Source of the DNA: an uncultured Candidatus Melainabacteria bacterium
GTDB taxonomy: Bacteria; Cyanobacteriota; Vampirovibrionia; Gastranaerophilales; Gastranaerophilaceae
DNA: 7,106 bases
NCBI GenBank assembly: GCA_946622835.1
Contig: CAMOQI010000040.1
Span: forward strand, 1 to 7,106
Reading direction: 5' to 3'
Both the position numbers and the translations under genes were made by a program. The first letter of the stretch is position 1. Every line of letters starts with the position of its first letter. This document shows, in pieces, positions 1 through 4,667 of the stretch. The notes beneath the pieces are model-generated. The model was not told where the DNA came from. It made no database searches and saw only the letters and a list, made by a program, of their open reading frames with translations.

Positions 1-2
1 AA

Positions 3-314
3 TATTATAAAGCTCATTATTATTTAGGTTATATTTATTTAACTCAGGATAAACCGAATATGGCGCTTGAGGAGTTTAAAAAGTCCGTAAAATATAAAAA
101 AGATTTTGCATATGGATATTATAATATGGGTTGTGCGTATTTAAAGTTGAAACAGTACAGAAATGCTCGATATAACTTCTTTAGAGCCATGGATTTAAAG
201 TCTGACGAGCCTATGATTTATTACAATCTTGCCTATACATTCAAAAAATTGAATAACGAAAAACAGGCAAAAAATTATTTAGATATTTATAACAAATTAA
301 TGGAAAGACAATAG
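3..314 (+). CDS. TPR-repeat protein, C-terminal part (5' end outside window)
   Basis: The reading frame is open from the first bases of the window, so the ATG at 60 is internal and only the last 103 residues are visible. They form about three tetratricopeptide repeats. The first starts near AHYYLGYIYL and continues as ALEEFKKSVKY. The second is AYGYYNMGCAYLKLKQY with NFFRAMDL. The third is MIYYNLAYTFKKLNN with AKNYLDIY. The spacing of small and aromatic residues (LG.IYL..., MG.AYL..., LAYTF) is the TPR signature of paired helices. TPR proteins are protein-interaction scaffolds; the partner cannot be deduced. No membrane segment is visible in this part. It ends with TAG six bases before the ATG of the HAD gene, suggesting co-transcription. 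The TPR assignment is firm; the function is unknown. Confidence 0.85.
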   Translation, partial: YYKAHYYLGYIYLTQDKPNMALEEFKKSVKYKKDFAYGYYNMGCAYLKLKQYRNARYNFFRAMDLKSDEPMIYYNLAYTFKKLNNEKQAKNYLDIYNKLMERQ

Positions 315-320
315 TTAGTG

Positions 321-1001
321 ATGGCCTATAAAGGTATTATATTTGATTTTAACGGAACATTATATTGGGATTCGGCATTGCATAAACAGGCTTGGCGTCA
401 GTATTCAAAGATTATACGCGGGAAGATGTTTACTGATGAGGAAATGGTCAAATATATGTTTGGCAGGACAAATGAACAGATAATAAAATATGCTATAGGG
501 CATCAGCCGACCCCTGAGATGGTTGCTCGATATGGGGATGAAAAAGAGGAATTGTATCGTCAAATGTGTTTACGGGATAAAGAGAATTTTCACCTTGCAA
601 AAGGTGCTGTCGAATTTTTGGATTATTTAAAAGAAAATAATATTCCAAGAACCATAGCTACAATGTCAGATAAAAAGAATGTTGATTTTTTTATAGAAAA
701 TTTTCATCTTGAGAACTGGTTTGATATTGACAAAATCGTATACTCTGACGGGAAAATTCCGGGGAAACCGGCACCGGACATTTATATGATTGCAGCCCAA
801 AGGCTTGGATTACAGCCGAAGGATTGTATTGTTGTTGAAGATGCAATTTCCGGTATACAGTCTGCGTATGATGCCGGTATAGGTAAAATTGTTGCAATTT
901 GTTCTGAAGAGCCTCAGGAATTATATAAATCTATCCCCGCTGTTAGTGTAATAATAAATGACTTTACGGAATTAGACAGAAATATTTTGTGTAATTCTTA
1001 A
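321..1001 (+). CDS. HAD-superfamily hydrolase, beta-phosphoglucomutase/phosphatase-like, with DxN motif I
   Basis: The product is 226 residues, the usual size for subfamily I HAD phosphatases with an alpha-helical cap. Numbered from the ATG at 321, motif I is IIFDFNGTL (nucleophile D9, N11 where most relatives have the acid/base Asp). The helical cap spans about 15-85. Motif II is in TIATMSDKK (S116), motif III is the Lys of GKPAPD (K149), and motif IV is VVEDAISGI (E173, D174, binding Mg). KPAPD plus VEDA.SGI is typical of the beta-phosphoglucomutase/GPH-like group, so a small phosphorylated sugar or metabolite is the likely substrate; I cannot name it. An in-frame GTG at 318 could also start it: the only purine-rich site (GGAAAG, 302-307) lies 10 bases from GTG and 13 from ATG. 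I prefer ATG, giving an N-terminus MAYKGIIFDFNGT. The start lies 6 bases after the TPR stop codon, so the two genes are probably translationally coupled. No terminator is evident after the stop. Confidence 0.85.
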   Translation: MAYKGIIFDFNGTLYWDSALHKQAWRQYSKIIRGKMFTDEEMVKYMFGRTNEQIIKYAIGHQPTPEMVARYGDEKEELYRQMCLRDKENFHLAKGAVEFLDYLKENNIPRTIATMSDKKNVDFFIENFHLENWFDIDKIVYSDGKIPGKPAPDIYMIAAQRLGLQPKDCIVVEDAISGIQSAYDAGIGKIVAICSEEPQELYKSIPAVSVIINDFTELDRNILCNS

Positions 1002-1023
1002 GAGGAATACAAGTCAAAAGGTT

Positions 1024-1344
1024 TTAGCTCATTAAATTTTTTATTTCTGCTTCTTGTGCAAGTGATTTAAAAATTTTTTCATCTGTAGTTTTTATTCTAA
1101 AGGCATCTCGTATTCTAATGTATAACATATTCATTCCGAATTTTGAAAATAGCGGTACTGTTACGGATGGTCTGGTTGGTTTTTGCTGTGAGAGTTGTAT
1201 TAAAGTGTCAAAATCTTTTATTGCTAATGAAGAATATTCTTTTTTCGCATTTTTATAACCTTTATAATTCCCTTTTATAGCATTGTATATCATATCGGTT
1301 TTAAGTTTTTCCATTCTATCCAGTTGTAATTTAGTCAATCGCAT
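1024..1344 (-). CDS. Uncharacterised 106-residue protein coupled to the ATP-grasp gene
   Basis: I do not recognise a named family. The protein starts MRLTKLQLDRMEKLK and is Lys-rich and probably mostly helical in its first 55 residues. A central Pro/Ser/Thr linker (KPTRPSVTVP) follows, then a compact C-terminal part containing LFSKFGMNML and RIRDAFRIKTTDEK. There is no Cys, signal peptide or membrane segment. The start at 1344 is set by a strong AGGAGA (1349-1354) five bases upstream. A TTG at 1368 would overlap the upstream gene and lacks such a site. The gene begins 11 bases after the stop of the GshB-like gene, and its ribosome site sits in that gap, so the two are almost certainly one transcript. 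It may serve the ligase as partner or substrate, or simply share its transcript. It converges on the HAD gene with a 22-base gap. The reading frame is well supported; the role is unknown. Confidence 0.7.
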   Translation of the reverse strand: MRLTKLQLDRMEKLKTDMIYNAIKGNYKGYKNAKKEYSSLAIKDFDTLIQLSQQKPTRPSVTVPLFSKFGMNMLYIRIRDAFRIKTTDEKIFKSLAQEAEIKNLMS

Positions 1345-1348
1345 AGTA

Positions 1349-1354
1349 TCTCCT
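1349..1354 (-). promoter_or_regulatory. Ribosome binding site fixing the start of the 106-residue protein
   Basis: Read on the minus strand, AGGAGA is followed by five bases and ATG at 1344. It lies between the stop of the ATP-grasp gene (1356-1358) and this ATG, which favours 1344 over the in-frame TTG at 1368. Confidence 0.75.
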
Positions 1355-1355
1355 A

Positions 1356-2327
1356 TCAAACAGTACAAAGTTTATGTAATTTTGCTTTTTCCTCTATGTA
1401 ATCAGTTATGATGTTTTCCAAGTGGCAATTAAAATGGTTGTTAATTTCTTTTATAAAATAACATGGACTTGTCACATTTATTTCAATAATTTTACCGTCA
1501 ATAACATCCAATCCCGCCATATGAATTCCCATGGAGTTTAGGGTTTTTGCCACAGGTTTGAATTGTTCCAGCTCTTCATCCGATAAAACGGCTTTGAGAA
1601 TATTGTTATCGTTGTGCTCGCAGAATTTGAAATCGTTGTTGGAAGATACTTTTTGAATGCAATACGGCAAAACTTCTTCCCCTAATATCAGCACTCGTTT
1701 ATCTCCATATACGGCTTGGGGAATATATTTTTGAACCATTATCAGTTCTTTTTCATTTTTTGTCATTGAATTTATTATAACGGCAGTATTTTTGTCCCCG
1801 TTTTTCAAATACATAACACCTCCGCCGAAACATTGATTAAGCGGTTTTAAAATAATCTCGTCATTCTCTTTTAAAAATTCGATAATGTCGGATTTTGAAG
1901 CAGTAACAATATTCGGGGGCATAAGGTCATTAAACAGCGTGGAGTGTAATTTTTCGTTGAAATTACGGATAGCTGATGTATCATTCATAATAAAAGTTTT
2001 GTCCCTGTTTACGAAATCAAAAATGTATGTTGCGCTGATATAATCCATATCAACAGGCGGGTCGGGGCGAAACATAACTAATTGAAAATCTTCAACTTTA
2101 TATTCGTGTAAGGATTCTTTGCTATAGTATATATTTTCATTTTCTAAGTATGTATCATAGCATGAAGCACAGGCTTTTTGGTTTTTTAGTTTTAACAGAT
2201 CAATTGTTGCAATTTTAACGTTGTTGCCGCGCTTCAACAGGCTTTTTATAAGCCAAAAATTAGTTACCAAATTGTTAAATTCAAAATACTTTAATTCAAT
2301 TCTGTCAATAATAAATAGTATATTCAT
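1356..2327 (-). CDS. GshB-like ATP-grasp ligase (glutathione synthetase family) with divergent active-site loop
   Basis: The 323 residues match the length of bacterial glutathione synthetase (E. coli GshB is about 316), which joins gamma-glutamylcysteine and glycine using ATP. Family landmarks appear in order: RPDPPVDMDYISATYIF (87-103; GshB has RKDPPFD..FIYATY); NDTSAIRNFNEKL (115-127, ATP-binding K126); IILKPLNQCFGGG (158-170, K161 and the glycine-rich loop); YGDKRVLIL (207-215); and AGLDVIDGKIIEINVTSP (271-288) with presumed Mg ligands D273, E282 and N284. The usual RGNLAAGG loop, which covers the active site in GshB, is missing: residues 234-242 read KFCEHNDNN. The glycine-rich loop has also changed (KPLDGMGG to KPLNQCFGG). 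It may therefore be a paralogue with another acceptor, and I leave the symbol blank. AGGGGA (2334-2339) lies six bases before the ATG. No gshA is visible here. It heads a two-gene transcript with the 106-residue protein. Confidence 0.85.
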   Translation of the reverse strand: MNILFIIDRIELKYFEFNNLVTNFWLIKSLLKRGNNVKIATIDLLKLKNQKACASCYDTYLENENIYYSKESLHEYKVEDFQLVMFRPDPPVDMDYISATYIFDFVNRDKTFIMNDTSAIRNFNEKLHSTLFNDLMPPNIVTASKSDIIEFLKENDEIILKPLNQCFGGGVMYLKNGDKNTAVIINSMTKNEKELIMVQKYIPQAVYGDKRVLILGEEVLPYCIQKVSSNNDFKFCEHNDNNILKAVLSDEELEQFKPVAKTLNSMGIHMAGLDVIDGKIIEINVTSPCYFIKEINNHFNCHLENIITDYIEEKAKLHKLCTV

Positions 2328-2347
2328 AAATATTCCCCTATATGATT

Positions 2348-2376
2348 ATTATTAAACAAATTATGATTAAATGCAA
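2348..2376 (-). promoter_or_regulatory. Possible promoter of the GshB-like operon
   Basis: On the minus strand, TTGCAT (2371-2376), a 17-base spacer and AATAAT (2348-2353, five of six matches to TATAAT) precede the ATP-grasp gene, just after the GC-rich hairpin. The -35 is weak, and the sequence is AT-rich enough for chance matches. Placement between a hairpin and a start codon is the main support. Confidence 0.3.
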
Positions 2377-2379
2377 TAG

Positions 2380-2417
2380 AAGAGGCGGGTTTCCCCTATA
2401 GGGTAACCCCGCCCCTT
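2380..2417 (-). terminator. GC-rich hairpin, probable terminator of the metal-dependent hydrolase gene
   Basis: GGCGGG (2384-2389) pairs with CCCGCC (2408-2413). The inner arms pair further, with two mismatches, around a TATA loop at 2397-2400. Weaker outer pairs extend it to about 2380/2417. It is by far the most GC-rich patch of this spacer and lies about 20 bases beyond the hydrolase stop on the minus strand. No clean T tract follows on either strand, so efficient intrinsic termination is uncertain. It could instead be an mRNA-stabilising or dispersed palindromic element. Confidence 0.5.
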
Positions 2418-2436
2418 TAGTATAAATTAAATATTT

Positions 2437-3102
2437 TTATTTGATTTCATCAGGATTAAGTATTTGGCATGCTGTGTTTCCAAATGCAATAAGTCTTGCG
2501 AATTTTTCCAAATCAGCTTGAATTTCAGGGAATGTTCCGTAATGCATAGGAATAACCGTTCTCACGCCAAGCCATTTTGCAGCCATTGCCGCATGTTCAA
2601 CATCCATTGTATAATTTCCGCCAATAGGCAACAGCGCAATTTGAGGTGCGTATAATTCTCTTATTGTCTTCATTTCTCCTGTTAAGCAGGTATCTCCGGC
2701 ATGGTAAATTCTGACACCGTCAACATCTAAAATTATGCTTGAAGCGACACCGCCGTACGTTCCGTCAGGTAATGAGCTTGAATGAAATGCCGGTAAAAAT
2801 ACCGCACGACCCCAAGAAAAATTAATCCAAGCACCCAATCCTATGGATTTTGCTTTTGCTCCTTGTTTCTGGCAGTATCCTGCAAGTTCTGCTATTGCAG
2901 TAATTTCAATATCTTTTTCTTTGGCAATTTCAATGGCTTCTCCTACGTGATCTCCGTGTGCGTGGGTAATCAGTATGTCTGTCAGTGGTTCTTCGCGCCA
3001 ATTATATTTTTCATTTAGTGCTACTAACGGATCAATTAATACGGCTTTGTTGTCATGTGTGATTTGGAATGCGCTATGCCCAATGTATTTTAAATCTACC
3101 AT
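2437..3102 (-). CDS. UPF0173 (YtkL-type) metal-dependent hydrolase, metallo-beta-lactamase fold
   Basis: The product is 221 residues, full length for the UPF0173 family of small cytoplasmic metallo-beta-lactamase-fold hydrolases. All metal-binding signatures are present: GHSAF near the N-terminus (H9); THAHGDHVGEA (H47, H49, D51, H52); FHSSS (H107); YHAGDT (H134, D137); H170 in the DVEHAAMAA segment; and MHYGT (H187). The GHS.F start, IDP (23-25) and LLPIGGNYTMD are typical of this family rather than of glyoxalase II or RNase J. The physiological substrate of UPF0173 proteins is not established; they are usually annotated only as hydrolases. The ATG at 3102 is preceded by AAGGAG seven bases away. 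The gene diverges from ribD across a 65-base spacer with overlapping promoters and is followed by a GC-rich hairpin. It appears intact with no odd residues. Confidence 0.93.
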   Translation of the reverse strand: MVDLKYIGHSAFQITHDNKAVLIDPLVALNEKYNWREEPLTDILITHAHGDHVGEAIEIAKEKDIEITAIAELAGYCQKQGAKAKSIGLGAWINFSWGRAVFLPAFHSSSLPDGTYGGVASSIILDVDGVRIYHAGDTCLTGEMKTIRELYAPQIALLPIGGNYTMDVEHAAMAAKWLGVRTVIPMHYGTFPEIQADLEKFARLIAFGNTACQILNPDEIK

Positions 3103-3133
3103 GTTCTCTCTCCTTTTTACTTATAGTTACATT

Positions 3134-3161
3134 TTGAATATATCATGATTTGTAATAAAAT
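3134..3161 (+). promoter_or_regulatory. Promoter of ribD, predicting a leaderless transcript
   Basis: TTGAAT (3134-3139), a 16-base spacer and TAAAAT (3156-3161, five of six matches) precede ribD. Initiation about seven bases downstream falls at or next to A3168, the first base of the ribD ATG. This agrees with the absence of any Shine-Dalgarno in the preceding AT-rich bases. There is no room for an FMN riboswitch. Confidence 0.5.
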
Positions 3162-3165
3162 ACAA
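3137..3165 (-). promoter_or_regulatory. Promoter of the UPF0173 hydrolase gene
   Basis: On the minus strand, TTGTAT (3160-3165), a 17-base spacer and TATATT (3137-3142) fit sigma70 spacing. The start of transcription would be near 3130, giving a leader of about 28 bases that includes the AAGGAG site. It overlaps the opposing ribD promoter at both hexamers. Confidence 0.55.
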
Positions 3166-3167
3166 TT

Positions 3168-4217
3168 ATGAAAGACTATCGAAAAGAGATGAAGATTTGT
3201 TTGCAGCTTGCTAAAAGGGGGCTTGGCAGAACTTGCCCAAATCCGTTGGTAGGCTGCGTTGTTTTGAATTCAAAAGGGGATATTGTTTCTGTCGGATATC
3301 ATAAAAAATATGGCGAACTCCACGCAGAAAGAAATGCGTTAAACAAGCTTGAAGATGCAAAAGGCTGCACTCTTGTTGTTAACCTTGAACCGTGTGTACA
3401 TCAGGGAAAAACCCCGCCTTGCACAGATATAATTATAAAAAAGGGAATAAAACGTGTAGTCTACGGAATGGAAGATCCAAATCCGCTTGTTTCAGGAAAG
3501 GGTTTAGAAAAGCTGAGAGAAGCAGGTATTGAGGTTTTCGGGCCTGTACTGGAGAAAGAATGCGAAATTCTTAATGAAGTTTTCATAAAAAATCAAACAG
3601 AGCAAAAAACTTTCGTTGCAATAAAAACTGCTGCAACAATTGACGGAAAAATTGCAACGCACAACGGCGATTCAAAATGGATAACTTCCGAAAAGTCAAG
3701 AAAATATTCTAAAAAATTGCGTAAAATATACGATGCGATATTAACCTCTTCATCTACCGTTATTGCAGATGACCCTGAGATGAAACATAATAAAAAAGTC
3801 ATAATTGATACAGAGCTTAAAACGGATTTGAATTCAAAGATATACGCCAAAGGAGAAATAATAATTTTCTGTGATGAAAACCATTGTCCCAAACAAAAAT
3901 CACTTGATAATGGCAGAATATTGTATGTCCCTGCAAAAGTCTTACACGGGAAAATTGATGTTGAGTTTGTATTGGATAAACTTTTTGAACTTGGGATAAT
4001 GAGTGTTTTTGCAGAAGCAGGCGGAAATTTATCGGGAAGTATTTTACCCTATGCGGATAAAATATATCAATTTATCGCTCCGAAAATCTTAGCCGATAAT
4101 TCTGCTAAATCTTGTTTTGATGGGGTGAAGAAAGATTTAATTTCGCAGTGTTTGGAATTTAATATTGAAAATATTAAAAAAATAGACTCAGATATCCTTG
4201 TCACTTATAAAAAATAA
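3168..4217 (+). CDS. ribD: Bifunctional riboflavin biosynthesis deaminase/reductase RibD
   Basis: At 349 residues this is close to typical RibD length. It catalyses steps two and three of riboflavin synthesis: deamination of the diaminopyrimidine product of GTP cyclohydrolase II, then NADPH-dependent reduction of the ribosyl side chain. The N-terminal cytidine-deaminase-like domain (1-145) has PNPLVGCVV (24-32), LHAER (H52, proton-shuttling E54) and EPCVHQGKTPPC (74-85, zinc ligands C76 and C85). The reductase domain (about 148-349) has KTAATIDGKIA (153-163), WITSE (171-175), DAILTSSSTVIADDP (189-203), FAEAGGNLSGS (281-291) and FIAPKILAD (302-310). The usual LTVR after DDP is EMKHN here, and the stretch before VIID is short. 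No other rib gene is adjacent in this window, so it is transcribed alone as far as visible. No Shine-Dalgarno precedes the ATG. The identification is firm. Confidence 0.95.
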   Translation: MKDYRKEMKICLQLAKRGLGRTCPNPLVGCVVLNSKGDIVSVGYHKKYGELHAERNALNKLEDAKGCTLVVNLEPCVHQGKTPPCTDIIIKKGIKRVVYGMEDPNPLVSGKGLEKLREAGIEVFGPVLEKECEILNEVFIKNQTEQKTFVAIKTAATIDGKIATHNGDSKWITSEKSRKYSKKLRKIYDAILTSSSTVIADDPEMKHNKKVIIDTELKTDLNSKIYAKGEIIIFCDENHCPKQKSLDNGRILYVPAKVLHGKIDVEFVLDKLFELGIMSVFAEAGGNLSGSILPYADKIYQFIAPKILADNSAKSCFDGVKKDLISQCLEFNIENIKKIDSDILVTYKK

Positions 4218-4227
4218 CAATAATACC

Positions 4228-4338
4228 CTACCACGGGTAATCTTTCGAAATCTTCCACCCGTCAAGTTTGATGACCGCACCACAAGCATTGCCAGCAACC
4301 ATTGAGTAGTAGGTTGGGCTTTCAGCCCAACTAATGTC
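4228..4338 (-). pseudogene. Relic of a pilin-like gene 3' end (C-terminal fragment only)
   Basis: Directly after the TAA of the ACT-like gene, the same minus-strand frame stays open for 36 codons to a TAG at 4228-4230. It reads like real protein: SPTYYSMVAGNACGAVIKL followed by DGWKISKDYPW at the end. A short C-terminus of the type C..x.. GWKI..DYPW resembles what I recall from type IV pilin/type II secretion pseudopilins of Melainabacteria-like genomes; this is from memory, not a search. No pilin N-terminus (GFTLIE-type) exists upstream, where the ACT-like gene lies. The segment is about 49% G+C (54 of 111 bases), clearly above its surroundings. There is an ATG at 4302 but no ribosome site, so a 24-residue peptide is unlikely. 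It is probably a remnant left by deletion, recombination or insertion. Confidence 0.4.
4313..4331. repeat. Perfect inverted repeat (8-bp stem, 3-base loop)
   Basis: GTTGGGCT, loop TTC and AGCCCAAC form a compact hairpin between the converging ribD and ACT-like genes, inside the pilin-like relic. No T tract follows on either strand, so it is a poor intrinsic terminator, though it may slow or stabilise transcripts. Its GGTTGGG...CCCAAC core recalls the short palindromes scattered between genes of many cyanobacteria; this is a resemblance only. Confidence 0.55.
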
Positions 4339-4572
4339 TTATTCAAACCTCATAAGTTGTACTTTCCAATATTTTGCCAATGCGGCATAGATTTCGTTTA
4401 TTCTATCCGTAACTTCAAGCAGGATTATTCCGTAATTAACGCACTTGTATTCCCCTATGTTGTGTAATCCTATTCGTGTCCTAATTGTGCAACCGTATTG
4501 AGTTATTACTTGTTGAAATTTTACGGCTTCTTCAATTCTGTTTTCTATTGCAACACCGATTATTGCCGTCAT
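4339..4572 (-). CDS. Small ACT-like protein, TM1266-type (iron-only hydrogenase system regulator-like)
   Basis: This is a complete single-domain protein of 77 residues. It begins MTAIIGVAIENR, followed by a helix (EEAVKFQQVITQYG), a strand with RTRIGLH (31-37), YKCVNYGIILLEV (42-54), a second helix (INEIYAALAKYW) and a last strand VQLMRF. This is the beta-alpha-beta-beta-alpha-beta order of ACT-like domains. The R.G.H..... GIILLEV pattern and final V..M.F match what I recall of the TM1266 family, which often accompanies [FeFe]-hydrogenase maturation genes. No hydrogenase gene lies in the window, so the role is inferred from the family only. The ATG at 4572 follows AAAGGAG by eight bases; an in-frame TTG at 4578 is less likely. 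It has a TATAAT box of its own and lies beyond a terminator, so it is a separate transcript. The pilin-like relic continues in frame after its stop codon. Confidence 0.7.
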   Translation of the reverse strand: MTAIIGVAIENRIEEAVKFQQVITQYGCTIRTRIGLHNIGEYKCVNYGIILLEVTDRINEIYAALAKYWKVQLMRFE

Positions 4573-4580
4573 AATCAATT

Positions 4581-4587
4581 CTCCTTT
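4581..4587 (-). promoter_or_regulatory. Ribosome binding site of the ACT-like gene
   Basis: AAAGGAG on the minus strand lies eight bases from the ATG at 4572 and only two from the in-frame TTG at 4578. It therefore selects the ATG. Confidence 0.75.
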
Positions 4588-4592
4588 AGGGG

Positions 4593-4598
4593 ATTATA
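4593..4598 (-). promoter_or_regulatory. -10 box of the ACT-like gene
   Basis: A perfect TATAAT on the minus strand lies about 20 bases before the start codon. The -35 region at the right distance is only a T run (the A/T arm of the neighbouring terminator), so the promoter depends mainly on the -10. Transcription would start near 4586, giving a very short leader that barely includes the ribosome site. Confidence 0.5.
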
Positions 4599-4614
4599 AG
4601 AATTTTTTTTGAAT

Positions 4615-4643
4615 AAAAAAATACCCTTATCGGGTATTTTTTT
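4615..4643 (-). terminator. Intrinsic terminator, perfect 12-bp stem, symmetrical
   Basis: AAAAAAATACCC (4615-4626), loop TTATC and GGGTATTTTTTT (4632-4643) pair perfectly. A seven-T run closes the stem on either strand, so it can act in both directions. It lies 24 bases past the stop of the 105-residue gene on the minus strand and separates that gene from the ACT-like gene. This is the clearest terminator in the window. Confidence 0.9.
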
Positions 4644-4667
4644 GCATATCCCTTTTTGGGGTGTAAC

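Noticed and set aside
60..314. ATG at 60 as the start of a small 84-residue TPR protein
   Set aside because: The frame is open to the left edge and the preceding residues (AHYYLGYIYL) complete the first TPR unit, so the gene begins outside the window.
691..897. Minus-strand open frame inside the HAD gene
   Set aside because: It lies wholly within a convincing gene with all HAD motifs; the translation is low-complexity and has no ribosome site or family likeness.
1345..1368. TTG at 1368 as start of the 106-residue protein
   Set aside because: It would overlap the ATP-grasp gene and has no ribosome site; the ATG at 1344 has AGGAGA at ideal spacing.
1024..2327. Graspetide (microviridin-like) RiPP cluster
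   Set aside because: The ligase has GshB landmarks rather than those of graspetide ligases, and the small protein lacks a repeated Thr/Ser-Glu/Asp core at its C-terminus.
3103..3167. FMN riboswitch upstream of ribD
   Set aside because: The 65-base spacer is too short, contains none of the conserved RFN element sequences and already holds two promoters.
3593..3892. Minus-strand frame of 99 codons inside ribD
   Set aside because: It is antisense to the well-conserved reductase domain; no recognisable protein features.
4228..4302. A real 24-residue peptide gene starting at ATG 4302
   Set aside because: There is no ribosome site upstream, and the frame extends further back without a break to the preceding stop, which fits a gene remnant better.
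4645..4662. Small CCC-TTTTT-GGG stem beside the terminator
   Set aside because: Only three to four base pairs; too weak to call next to the perfect 12-bp terminator.
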